This document shows, one piece after another, positions 1 through 6,190 of a DNA stretch of 13,293 nt. A model generated the notes under the pieces. That model made no database searches. It worked only from the letters and a program-made list of their open reading frames with translations, and was not told the origin of the DNA. This DNA comes from Pseudanabaena sp. CAN_BIN31 (GTDB lineage: Bacteria; Cyanobacteriota; Cyanobacteriia; Pseudanabaenales; Pseudanabaenaceae), in contig JAJAZG010000537.1 of assembly GCA_026785865.1 (NCBI GenBank), positions 1 to 13,293 on the forward strand, in the 5' to 3' direction. A program made the translations under genes and the position numbers. The stretch's first letter is position 1. Each line of letters opens with the position of its first letter.

Positions 1-1
1 G

Positions 2-271
2 CCTAAACTACTCAGTCAAGCCCTTGATGTTATTTCCCACCTCACCGAACATGAGCAAGAACATATCGCCGCCCTAATCTTGCAAGAAGTCGAAACACTT
101 CGCAAAAAACAGGAACTAGAAAAACAAGCAGGTTTCGCCCAAGCCCAAGCATTCCTACAACGCATCGCAACAGTCCGTGAAAGCATTCCCAAAGAAGAGC
201 GCCAAAAATTACCGCGTGACTTCGCTAAAAATGTTGATCGATACCTATATGGAGCGCCAGAAGCAGAGTGA
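2..271 (+). CDS. Probable antitoxin of a PIN-toxin pair, 5' end outside the window
   Basis: The reading frame is open from the first bases of the window to a TGA at 269-271, giving 89 visible residues. The true start lies upstream, and an internal TTG at 80 is not a credible start. The protein is small, charged and probably helical, with a leucine/alanine-rich N-terminal stretch (LSQALDVISHLTEHEQEHIA) and then a Lys/Glu-rich helix. This resembles the short antitoxins that precede PIN toxins in cyanobacteria. The stop overlaps the GTG start of the next gene by four bases (GTGA), which implies translational coupling. Expected role: to bind and neutralise the downstream toxin and probably repress the operon. 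No ribbon-helix-helix or AbrB motif is visible in the part seen, so the DNA-binding class is unknown. The call rests mainly on context. Confidence 0.6.
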   Translation, partial: PKLLSQALDVISHLTEHEQEHIAALILQEVETLRKKQELEKQAGFAQAQAFLQRIATVRESIPKEERQKLPRDFAKNVDRYLYGAPEAE

Positions 272-681
272 AAACCGTATTTGCAGATACCTGTTATTGG
301 ATTGCCTTTCTCAATGAAGATGACGACCTATATGAGATAGCGATTAGAACAACACAAACACTTTTCCCTATTCAAATCGTCACCAGCGAAATGATCTTGA
401 GTGAACTGCTTAATCACGTCTCCAAAAAAGGTGAAAATTTTAGAAGAGCCGCCGCCACATTTATCCGTCAACTCGAAGATGATGAAAATGTAGCGATTAT
501 CCCCCAAACAAGCAAACTTTTCTCAAATGCTTTTGTCCTGTACACACAACGACAAGACAAAGGATGGAGCCATACTGACTGTTCATCATTTTGCATTATG
601 GAAGAATTAGGTATTTCAGAATCTTTAACTTATGACAAACACTTTGAGCAAGCAGGTTTTATTGCACTACTGAGAAATTAA
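268..681 (+). CDS. PIN-domain toxin (VapC-type ribonuclease)
   Basis: This 137-residue protein has the length and acidic residues of a PIN-domain RNase: Asp7 in the N-terminal strand (FADTCYW), Glu46 (SELL), Asp104 (HTDCSSF) and Asp123 (TYDKHFEQAG). Together these would hold the Mg2+/Mn2+ ions for RNA cleavage, so the protein looks catalytically intact. The start is a GTG that overlaps the stop of the antitoxin-like gene. I prefer it because it places the PIN strand at residues 3-8 and couples the two genes. Known PIN toxins of TA pairs are cytoplasmic and cleave tRNA or rRNA when the antitoxin is degraded; the target here cannot be predicted. Because PIN domains diverge strongly, the subfamily is uncertain, but the fold assignment is firm. 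Confidence 0.85.
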   Translation: MKTVFADTCYWIAFLNEDDDLYEIAIRTTQTLFPIQIVTSEMILSELLNHVSKKGENFRRAAATFIRQLEDDENVAIIPQTSKLFSNAFVLYTQRQDKGWSHTDCSSFCIMEELGISESLTYDKHFEQAGFIALLRN

Positions 682-744
682 ACTGCTATAGAGAGCAAAG
701 CATTACACAGTATATCTCACGTTAACTAGGGAAAACTTATTTTT

Positions 745-1509
745 ATGTCGATCGCCCCAATTCTCAAAGCTGAAAATATCTCAAAATCCTTTGGCGGCAT
801 TCATGCTGTTAGGAATGCTCAAATCGAAGTTCCTGCGGGAAGTATTACGGGGTTAATTGGTCCCAACGGTGCGGGGAAAACCACATTTTTTGGGTTACTC
901 TCCAATTTCCTCAAACCCGATCGCGGTACGGTGCAATTTAATGGAATGCCAATTCAAGGCAAGCCAAGTTATGCGATCGCCCGTCTTGGGATGGTTCGCA
1001 CCTTTCAAGTGCCGCGTGTCCTATCGCGTCTATCAGTTCTAGAAAATATGCTGCTAGCCGCACAGGGACAAGTTGGCGAAAAGTTCTGGAATACTTGGAT
1101 TCATGGTCAAAAAATCGCCATTCAAGAACGGGAAAACCGCGAAAAAGCTAGACATATTCTCGACTCAGTTGGCTTGATTAGGATGGAAGCTGACTATGCA
1201 GGTTCTCTGTCAGGTGGACAGCGCAAATTATTAGAAATTGCACGGGCTCTGATGACTGACCCTAAATTAATTCTGCTCGATGAACCTGCGGCGGGAGTAA
1301 ATCCTGCTTTAATTGAAGAGATTTGTAGTTATATCCAGAAATGGAATCAAGAGGGAATGAGCTTTTTGATTATTGAACATAATATGGATGTGATTATGTC
1401 GTTATGCGATCGCGTCTGGGTCTTAGCCGAAGGCAATAATCTCGCCGATGGCTCTCCCGCCGAAGTTCAAACCGATCCTAAAGTTTTAGAGGCATATTTA
1501 GGCTCGTAG
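745..1509 (+). CDS. natA: ABC transporter ATP-binding protein, LivG/NatA type (amino-acid uptake)
   Basis: This 254-residue ATPase carries all the nucleotide-binding motifs: Walker A GPNGAGKT (39-46), Q-loop Gln88, signature LSGGQ (155-159), Walker B LILLDE (175-180) and switch His212. The GIHAV segment after SFGG, the RTFQ Q-loop and the DEPAAGVNP stretch after Walker B are typical of LivG-like subunits of the branched-chain/neutral amino-acid (HAAT) family. In cyanobacteria the LivG counterpart of the N-I neutral amino-acid permease is NatA. A urea-transporter subunit (UrtD) is the main alternative, but there are no urt genes here. It would sit on the inner face of the plasma membrane and drive uptake with a LivF/NatE partner and two membrane subunits, none of which is in this window. 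The ATG at 745 follows AGGGAAAA by about ten bases. Confidence 0.85.
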   Translation: MSIAPILKAENISKSFGGIHAVRNAQIEVPAGSITGLIGPNGAGKTTFFGLLSNFLKPDRGTVQFNGMPIQGKPSYAIARLGMVRTFQVPRVLSRLSVLENMLLAAQGQVGEKFWNTWIHGQKIAIQERENREKARHILDSVGLIRMEADYAGSLSGGQRKLLEIARALMTDPKLILLDEPAAGVNPALIEEICSYIQKWNQEGMSFLIIEHNMDVIMSLCDRVWVLAEGNNLADGSPAEVQTDPKVLEAYLGS

Positions 1510-1512
1510 TCG

Positions 1513-1770
1513 TTACTGATAGACATTTCTACGATGACCAATTTTCAAGACTAAAATCAGTAGTTTATGATCCTGAATACTATAAATAATACGATAGTCA
1601 CCAACTCGAATTCGGTAAAGGTCATCCTCTCCTGATAGTTTAACCACTCCATCAGGACGAGGCGAATCAACTAAAGCGTCGATTTTTGATTTTATGCGTT
1701 GTTGTTCTTGAGGAGATAAAGACTTTAATTGCTTAGCGACTGGCTTAGCAAATTTGATGTGGTAAGTCAT
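1513..1770 (-). CDS. relE: RelE/ParE-family toxin
   Basis: An 85-residue basic protein of the RelE/ParE superfamily. The hallmark segment is residues 51-63 (LYRIRVGDYRIIY), followed by a C-terminal strand ending in KIGHRRNVY (76-84); these Arg, His and Tyr residues are the usual catalytic or rRNA-contacting positions of RelE mRNA interferases. I chose the ATG at 1770 because it overlaps the antitoxin TGA by four bases (ATGA) and starts directly with the first beta strand; a longer in-frame start at 1800 would add ten residues that overlap the antitoxin. Family knowledge predicts ribosome-dependent mRNA cleavage when free of antitoxin. The stop lies only three bases from the stop of the convergent natA-like gene, so no terminator fits between them. 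Confidence 0.88.
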   Translation of the reverse strand: MTYHIKFAKPVAKQLKSLSPQEQQRIKSKIDALVDSPRPDGVVKLSGEDDLYRIRVGDYRIIYSIQDHKLLILVLKIGHRRNVYQ

Positions 1771-1970
1771 ACTCCGATTTCCACTTTCAGATCGTCCCAA
1801 GATACAGTACCTTCAGTCTCAATAGTTGCTAAGGCGGCATGAGCATCTGCGATATCTTCATAGTCCTCAATCTCTTGCTTTTTGAGTGTGTGTAGAAAGT
1901 CAATAACTTTTACAATCAAAGCATCAGGTACTTCATTTAGCTCTTCAATTAATCTCTCTTTGAAGGTCAT
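1767..1970 (-). CDS. Antitoxin of the RelE pair, DUF2281-like N-terminus
   Basis: A 67-residue acidic protein directly upstream of the RelE-type toxin and overlapping it by four bases. Residues 1-30 (from MTFKERLIEELNEVPDALI to the FLHTLKK helix) match the N-terminal helices of the cyanobacterial DUF2281-like antitoxins. Residues 36-67 carry an EDIADAHAAL helix and end in WDDLKVEIGV, the kind of tail that wraps RelE toxins in RelB/Phd-type antitoxins. Expected role: neutralise the toxin and repress the operon. The N-terminus closely resembles that of the VapB-like gene at 10318, although the partner toxins are unrelated. The 45 bases between this start and the divergent DUF3326 gene must hold both promoters. 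Confidence 0.8.
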   Translation of the reverse strand: MTFKERLIEELNEVPDALIVKVIDFLHTLKKQEIEDYEDIADAHAALATIETEGTVSWDDLKVEIGV

Positions 1971-2015
1971 AGCTTATCTCACCAAAATTACACCTACGGG
2001 CTAATTCTAGCATTC

Positions 2016-3062
2016 ATGAATTTCAAATCCTTGTCTCAACCTTTTAATGTTTTGCTGCTAGTACCGACGGGTATTAATGCTGCAATTGGTGGCTACGCGG
2101 GGGATGCCTTGCCAGTGGCGAGGGCGATCGCCAATATTGCCGACAACGTGATCACGCATCCCAATGTTTTAAATGGCGCGAGTTTATATTGGTCGATGCC
2201 CAATGTTTTGTATGTGGAAGGTTATGCGATTGATCGCATGGCAAGGGGTGACTGGGGATTGCGTCCTGTGCGATCTAATCGGATTGGTGTAATTTTTGAT
2301 CGCGGCATGGAACCAGATTTAGAGTTGCGACATCGACAGGCGATCGCGGCAGCACAGGCGACACTAGGTTTAAATATTACCGATATTTTAGTAACCGATC
2401 AGCCTCTTATAGTGGAACTGCGATCGGGTGAATCGGGCGCAACATGGGGGACGATCGCTAATCTTGATAGTTTACTCAGAGCCGCCGAGAAGTTAATTAG
2501 AGTTTCACAAGTAGAGGCGATCGCGGTTGTGGCCAGATTTCCTGATGACTCTGATAGCGAAGCTCTGCAAAACTATCGCCAAGGTAAAGGCGTGGATGCG
2601 CTTGCAGGAGCCGAAGCGGTAATTAGTCATGCGATCGTGCGGGAATTTGCGATTCCTTGCGCCCATGCTCCTGCTTTGCAGCCTTTACCCATCGATCCGA
2701 GTGTGTCGCCTCGTGCGGCGGCGGAGGAGTTAGGTTATACATTTTTGCCTTGTGTTTTAGTTGGGCTAAGTCGCGCTCCAAGGATCATTACATCACCTGA
2801 TTTATTTAAGAGTGATGATTTTACGGCGGACAGTATTGATGCGATCGTTACGCCTTACAGTGCTTGTGGTGGGGCGGGGTTACTGGCGCTGAATCATTTG
2901 ACCCATGTGCAAACTATTTTTGTGAAGGAAAATCAAACAGCTTTGAATGTTACGCCTGAAATGTTGGGCTTAAAGGGTATTCAGGTGGAGAATTATTGGG
3001 AGGCGATCGGCGCACTTACAGCGATGAAAGCAGGAATTAATCCTCAAAGCTTAAGAAGTTAG
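2016..3062 (+). CDS. DUF3326 domain-containing protein
   Basis: A 348-residue protein that I recognise as the DUF3326 family, conserved in cyanobacteria and, as I recall, in plants; its function is not known to me. Visible landmarks are a Gly-rich GGYAGDALP (25-33), THPNVLNGA (47-55), the VRSNRIGVIFDRGM strand-turn (85-98) and a C-terminal VTPYSACGGAGLLALNH segment. There is no signal peptide and no convincing membrane helix, so a soluble cytosolic protein is likely. Glycine loops alternating with hydrophobic strands suggest an alpha/beta fold that might bind a nucleotide or phosphate, but that is inference only. The ATG at 2016 is the first in frame. The gene is divergent from the RelE-type operon and is followed by a terminator hairpin, so it is probably a single-gene unit. 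Confidence 0.8.
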   Translation: MNFKSLSQPFNVLLLVPTGINAAIGGYAGDALPVARAIANIADNVITHPNVLNGASLYWSMPNVLYVEGYAIDRMARGDWGLRPVRSNRIGVIFDRGMEPDLELRHRQAIAAAQATLGLNITDILVTDQPLIVELRSGESGATWGTIANLDSLLRAAEKLIRVSQVEAIAVVARFPDDSDSEALQNYRQGKGVDALAGAEAVISHAIVREFAIPCAHAPALQPLPIDPSVSPRAAAEELGYTFLPCVLVGLSRAPRIITSPDLFKSDDFTADSIDAIVTPYSACGGAGLLALNHLTHVQTIFVKENQTALNVTPEMLGLKGIQVENYWEAIGALTAMKAGINPQSLRS

Positions 3063-3081
3063 GAAGAGTAATGTTTAATCC

Positions 3082-3105
3082 AAATTGTGCAATCGCGCAA
3101 TTTTT
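3082..3105 (+). terminator. Intrinsic terminator after the DUF3326 gene
   Basis: The arms AAATTGTGC (3082-3090) and GCGCAATTT (3095-3103) pair over nine bases with one G-U, around an AATC loop. A run of five T (3101-3105) overlaps the end of the second arm. It lies 20 bases after the DUF3326 stop codon. The stem is short and AT-rich at its base, so termination may be partial. Confidence 0.55.
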
Positions 3106-3250
3106 ACGGCGATGGCTGAACCTCACTCGTCAGAGACATAAGTATTACTACTCTTTGTTAACATTGTTTTTGAAATAATACCTCGTATTTTTCTGGATAA
3201 TATGCTTTTAGTAGGTTGTAAAAAGTGAATGTAAGGAAAAGTGATATCTG

Positions 3251-3763
3251 ATGGCAATGACTAAAAAATTTCAGCTTGGTGGTCTGCCACCCAGTCATAG
3301 TTTCATGCTCAATCCCTATCCCGACCAGAGCATTTGGCGTTGTCCATTGTGTGAGCAAAAAAGCAAACAGCGAAAAATGCCGATTCTAATCCATATTGTT
3401 CCGCGACATTTGATTGTCCTCAATTATACGTGTCGATACTGTCAAGGCTGTGATCTGCTTATTGCCCATAAACACGAAATCGAACATTTGCTAACCGAGT
3501 TGTTTCTCCAAAATGATCCTGACGCGATCGGAACTGAATATCTGATTATTGGCACGGTGGATAAAAATATATGGCGTGAGGGAATAAAGCAGTCTAAGTC
3601 TCTGGACGAGATGCTGCCGCACGCAAGTGATTTTGCGACCTATTATAAAGACTTGCAATTGACACGACCAGGTTATTATCGAGCCGATCAAGAGCCGCCA
3701 CTGAGAGAGCCTCCATCATCGCAAGAGTGGGTTAAAGCAAAACCCCATTCTCACCGCAAATGA
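3251..3763 (+). CDS. Conserved-looking hypothetical protein with CxxC pairs (possible zinc ribbon)
   Basis: I do not recognise this 170-residue protein. It has two cysteine pairs, CPLC (31-34) and CRYC (61-64) with a third Cys at 67, and His73/His75 nearby. The 26-residue spacing between the pairs, and the beta-rich MPILIHIVPRHLIVLNYTC segment between them, look like a zinc ribbon. The C-terminal half (about 84-170) is hydrophilic and ends in a Pro/Glu-rich, probably disordered tail. No membrane segment is visible. Two nearby ATG codons (3251 and 3257) could both start it; the first has AAGGA at 3233-3237, a rather long spacing. It stands alone between a terminator and the rpmG leader, on the same strand. 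A role in nucleic-acid or protein binding is possible but unproven. Confidence 0.65.
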   Translation: MAMTKKFQLGGLPPSHSFMLNPYPDQSIWRCPLCEQKSKQRKMPILIHIVPRHLIVLNYTCRYCQGCDLLIAHKHEIEHLLTELFLQNDPDAIGTEYLIIGTVDKNIWREGIKQSKSLDEMLPHASDFATYYKDLQLTRPGYYRADQEPPLREPPSSQEWVKAKPHSHRK

Positions 3764-3817
3764 TCGTAATCATGTTATTTGGCGTTTTAATTTATTGCTA
3801 TCCTCAGCTGTGGCTAT

Positions 3818-3855
3818 ATGCAAATCTCTTTGAAATTTAGATAAAAAATTTGCAT
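3818..3855 (+). promoter_or_regulatory. Inverted repeat in the rpmG-rpsR leader region
   Basis: ATGCAAAT (3818-3825) is repeated inverted as ATTTGCAT (3848-3855), 55 bases before the rpmG start. The 22-base spacer is AT-rich. It could be an operator or a leader stem-loop controlling the two ribosomal protein genes. In AT-rich DNA an 8-base arm is not strong evidence. No confident -35/-10 pair could be fixed here. Confidence 0.3.
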
Positions 3856-3909
3856 GATTCTGTGTAACAATTGTAGATCGCACTTTTAAGTAATCTCACA
3901 ACTAAAAAA

Positions 3910-4104
3910 ATGGCTAAAAACAAGGGTGTTCGTCTCGTTGTTACGCTAGAGTGCACCGAGTGTCGCACCAATGCTAACAAGCGATCTCCAGGTGTGTCTC
4001 GTTATACGACCATGAAAAATCGTCGTAATACCACCGCAAGATTAGAACTCAAAAAGTTCTGTCCTCATTGCAACTCTCACACCGTTCACAAAGAAATCAA
4101 ATAG
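3910..4104 (+). CDS. rpmG: 50S ribosomal protein L33
   Basis: A 64-residue basic protein matching cyanobacterial/plastid L33 along its whole length. It has the VRLVVTLECTEC start, the RYTTMKNRRNTTARLELKKFC core and the HTVHKEIK end. Four cysteines in two CxxC pairs (C15/C18 and C51/C54) mark the zinc-binding form. It is part of the large subunit near the tRNA exit site. The ATG at 3910 is preceded by ACTAAAAAA with no clear Shine-Dalgarno, which is common in cyanobacterial ribosomal genes. rpsR follows after 38 bases on the same strand, the usual cyanobacterial and chloroplast arrangement, so the two are presumably co-transcribed. Confidence 0.97.
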   Translation: MAKNKGVRLVVTLECTECRTNANKRSPGVSRYTTMKNRRNTTARLELKKFCPHCNSHTVHKEIK

Positions 4105-4142
4105 TCCGTTAATCCAACTAACAAAAACCGCATAATCCCATC

Positions 4143-4370
4143 ATGGCAATGAACTCCTCTTTTTATCGCAAGCGCCTCTCCCCGATCGCGCCTGCTGCCA
4201 AAATCGACTATAAAGACGTCGAATTACTGCGTAAGTACATCACCGAGCGTGGCAAGATTCTCCCCCGTCGTATTACAGGTTTGACCGCAAAGCAACAACG
4301 TGCTTTGACAACTGCAATTAAACAAGCTCGTGTTGTTGCTTTGTTGCCTTTCATCAACAAAGAAGGTTAA
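4143..4370 (+). CDS. rpsR: 30S ribosomal protein S18
   Basis: A 75-residue protein with the S18 core DYKDVELLRKYITERGKILP at residues 22-41, followed by RRITGLTAKQQR and an AIKQAR helix. The length and basic character fit the cyanobacterial/plastid form. S18 sits on the platform of the small subunit and contacts S6 and 16S rRNA. The ATG at 4143 follows CCCATC with no obvious Shine-Dalgarno. It is the second gene of the rpmG-rpsR unit and ends 35 bases before a strong hairpin terminator. Confidence 0.97.
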   Translation: MAMNSSFYRKRLSPIAPAAKIDYKDVELLRKYITERGKILPRRITGLTAKQQRALTTAIKQARVVALLPFINKEG

Positions 4371-4399
4371 AAAATAAAAGACGTGATGCGTCTATTATT

Positions 4400-4432
4400 A
4401 AAAAAGAGAGCCGCTTCGCGGCTCTCTTTTTT
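4400..4432. terminator. Bidirectional intrinsic terminator between rpsR and the HDAC-family gene
   Basis: GAGAGCCGC (4406-4414) pairs perfectly with GCGGCTCTC (4418-4426) around a TTC loop. A run of A on the left and a run of T on the right let it work for transcripts from either side. The stop codon of the minus-strand HDAC gene (4431-4433) lies inside the T run, so the terminator directly abuts that reading frame. Confidence 0.9.
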
Positions 4433-5393
4433 ATAAGCATTGTTCGATTACGGCAACGACCGATCGCGAAAGACTATCGAAGTCATAGCCCCCTTCTAAC
4501 CCAAATAAAATTTTGGGCGTTAGCTCTAAACACAATTTCGTAAAAGTCCCAAAGTCTTCTGGCTTCAGCAAAATACTGGCTAAAGGATCATCAGCATTAG
4601 CGTCAAATCCTGCACTGACAATCAATAGATCGGGATTAAAGTTTCGCAAAAATGGCATGATCTGATTTTCAAACACTGGTAAATATTCCGCGATCGCCGA
4701 ACCTGCTCGCATCGGGATATTCAAAATATTGTTATGCGCTCCCGTTTCATCTTTGCGCCCTGTCATCGGATAAAACGGCGACTGATGTGTAGACACATAG
4801 GCAATATCAGGACGATCCCAGACGGCTTCCTGTGTGCCATTGCCATGATGCACATCCCAATCGAGGATGGCAACGCGATCCAGATTTAGGCGATCGCAAG
4901 CTGACATCGCCGCGATCGCCGCATTACTAAAAATGCAAAAACCCATGCCTGAATGAGCGCGAGCATGATGGCCGGGCGGACGCGCTAATACAAAAGCAGG
5001 TTGACTAGACTCTAAAACCACATCAACACCATCTAGCCATGCGCTGACTGCCAATAGCGCCACGTCATAGGTTTGCGCCGAAGCGATCGTATCACCATCA
5101 ATATAGCCGCCGCCGCGATCGGTAAGTGCTTGCAAAGATTGGATATATTCTGGCGTATGAAAACGGCGTACTTCTTGCAAGATATCTTGTTTTCGAGCAG
5201 CGATCGCGGTTGGTTCTTGCCAAACTAATTGCGAGGCGATCGCTGAATGTTTTAGGTGATCGACTATGGCTGTAAGCCGACCAGCTTTTTCAGGATGATA
5301 GATCCCTGTATCATGTTCTAGAAATTTTTCTGAATAAATAATCGGAAATTTATGAGGGGATTTTGGGGCGCTGGAAAAGTTAGAAGTAAACAT
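4431..5393 (-). CDS. Histone deacetylase / acetoin-utilisation family deacetylase
   Basis: A 320-residue zinc-dependent deacetylase of the arginase/deacetylase fold. The family motifs are all present: HPEKAGRL (33-40), RPPGHHA (138-144, catalytic His142/His143), LDWDVHHGNGTQ (177-188) and AGFDANADDP (261-270). Zinc ligands are inferred as Asp180, His182 and Asp264, and GGYD (301-304) supplies Tyr303 of the active site, so it should be active. Bacteria lack histones of the eukaryotic type; known bacterial members act on acetylated proteins, polyamines or other small amides, and the substrate cannot be read from sequence. There is no signal peptide, so it is cytosolic. The ATG at 5393 is the first in frame; residues 1-15 look like a poorly conserved leader. 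It is convergent with rpsR and divergent from the gene at 5524. Confidence 0.92.
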   Translation of the reverse strand: MFTSNFSSAPKSPHKFPIIYSEKFLEHDTGIYHPEKAGRLTAIVDHLKHSAIASQLVWQEPTAIAARKQDILQEVRRFHTPEYIQSLQALTDRGGGYIDGDTIASAQTYDVALLAVSAWLDGVDVVLESSQPAFVLARPPGHHARAHSGMGFCIFSNAAIAAMSACDRLNLDRVAILDWDVHHGNGTQEAVWDRPDIAYVSTHQSPFYPMTGRKDETGAHNNILNIPMRAGSAIAEYLPVFENQIMPFLRNFNPDLLIVSAGFDANADDPLASILLKPEDFGTFTKLCLELTPKILFGLEGGYDFDSLSRSVVAVIEQCL

Positions 5394-5414
5394 GCGTACT
5401 TTGGCTTATTTGCG

Positions 5415-5457
5415 AATCAGTAATTATTGTTATCTGATTAAAGACTAGCGTTATACT
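5415..5457. promoter_or_regulatory. Possible operator and promoter in the divergent intergenic region
   Basis: Between the HDAC-family gene and the gene at 5524, AATCAG (5415-5420) is inverted as CTGATT (5434-5439) with a 13-base spacer. TCTGATT occurs again at 5471-5477. TATACT at 5452-5457 is a good -10 box for rightward transcription, but the best -35 (TTGTTA, 5427-5432) is 19 bases away, which is suboptimal. The assignment is tentative. Confidence 0.25.
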
Positions 5458-5523
5458 TTACAAACTACGGATCTGATTGCAATCTCTGTACAGTTTCATA
5501 GCAATTTTATTGGGGTTTTTCCT

Positions 5524-6141
5524 GTGGTCGATCCTTCGCAACCAACAGAGCAGAGTGATACGGAAATTCTAGCCGTACCAAGAGAGCTTGCATTCTCGAT
5601 TCGAGAAATTATCTATCTCTACAATCACCATAGTGAGCAAAATATAGTAGAAGCTCTGAAAGATTTGATTTGCGCGGTAAAGGGCGGTACAGATAACTCA
5701 CTTCTAAAAAATCAGGATTTAGTAAATTATCCAAGCGATTTAGAACCAGAAACTGAGGATGCTTTTCTTAAAAGTTGGGAGGATATATTTAATGTTCAGG
5801 TCTACATCGATACAGATATTTTCGGCGAATTAGACTCGCGCCCTCCTGCATTAGTGGAGGTAACTAATCGCAATGATGAAACGATAGTTCAACATACTGA
5901 AGCAACTGAAATTTATGTTCAGGCATGGAAAGAGTTAGCTCAGACTATGTCTACTTTTCCTGATGATTTGTTCACTCGACTTTGGACAACTTTAGAAATC
6001 GCCAAAATTTTGGAATATTCACCAAGTAGTTTAAGGCGATCGCGTCGAAAGGGGATGTTACCAATTAGGGTCAAAGATCTGATCCTTAATTGTATTTCCC
6101 ATGATGGCAAGCGCAGTTTGTGGTTTGTGCGTCCAGCCTGA
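5524..6141 (+). CDS. Hypothetical protein with possible C-terminal helix-turn-helix
   Basis: I do not recognise this 205-residue acidic protein. Residues 1-75 are hydrophilic with one amphipathic region (ELAFSIREIIYLYNHHSEQN). The middle (76-140) is rich in Glu/Asp. Residues 154-190 (from TLEIAKILEYSPSSLRRSRR through GMLPIRV) read like a helix-turn-helix followed by a basic patch, as in MerR/excisionase-like domains, so DNA binding is plausible. There is no membrane segment or signal peptide. The start is GTG at 5524, the only reasonable one in this frame; GGGG at 5512-5515 may act as a weak ribosome site. It is divergent from the HDAC-family gene and converges on argJ. It may control one of them, but nothing in the sequence proves it. 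Confidence 0.6.
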   Translation: MVDPSQPTEQSDTEILAVPRELAFSIREIIYLYNHHSEQNIVEALKDLICAVKGGTDNSLLKNQDLVNYPSDLEPETEDAFLKSWEDIFNVQVYIDTDIFGELDSRPPALVEVTNRNDETIVQHTEATEIYVQAWKELAQTMSTFPDDLFTRLWTTLEIAKILEYSPSSLRRSRRKGMLPIRVKDLILNCISHDGKRSLWFVRPA

Positions 6142-6190
6142 TTGCAGCGCAAAACGCTGCAATCAAGCCCTGATTTTTATAAAAATCAGG
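6140..6190. terminator. Two tandem palindromes between convergent genes
   Basis: GATTGCAGCG (6140-6149) pairs with CGCTGCAATC (6155-6164) around CAAAA. Right after it, CCTGATTTTT (6169-6178) and AAAAATCAGG (6181-6190) form a 22-base palindrome with AT at the centre. The first overlaps the stop of the plus-strand gene and the second contains the argJ stop (6186-6188). Neither has a classical T tract directly after a GC stem, so their strength as terminators is uncertain. Together they probably limit read-through in both directions. Confidence 0.5.

Noticed and set aside
682..744. NtcA-type operator (GTA-N8-TAC) upstream of the amino-acid transporter ATPase
   Set aside because: The nearest candidate at GTATATCTCACGTTA does not keep the TAC half, and no properly spaced -10 box follows.
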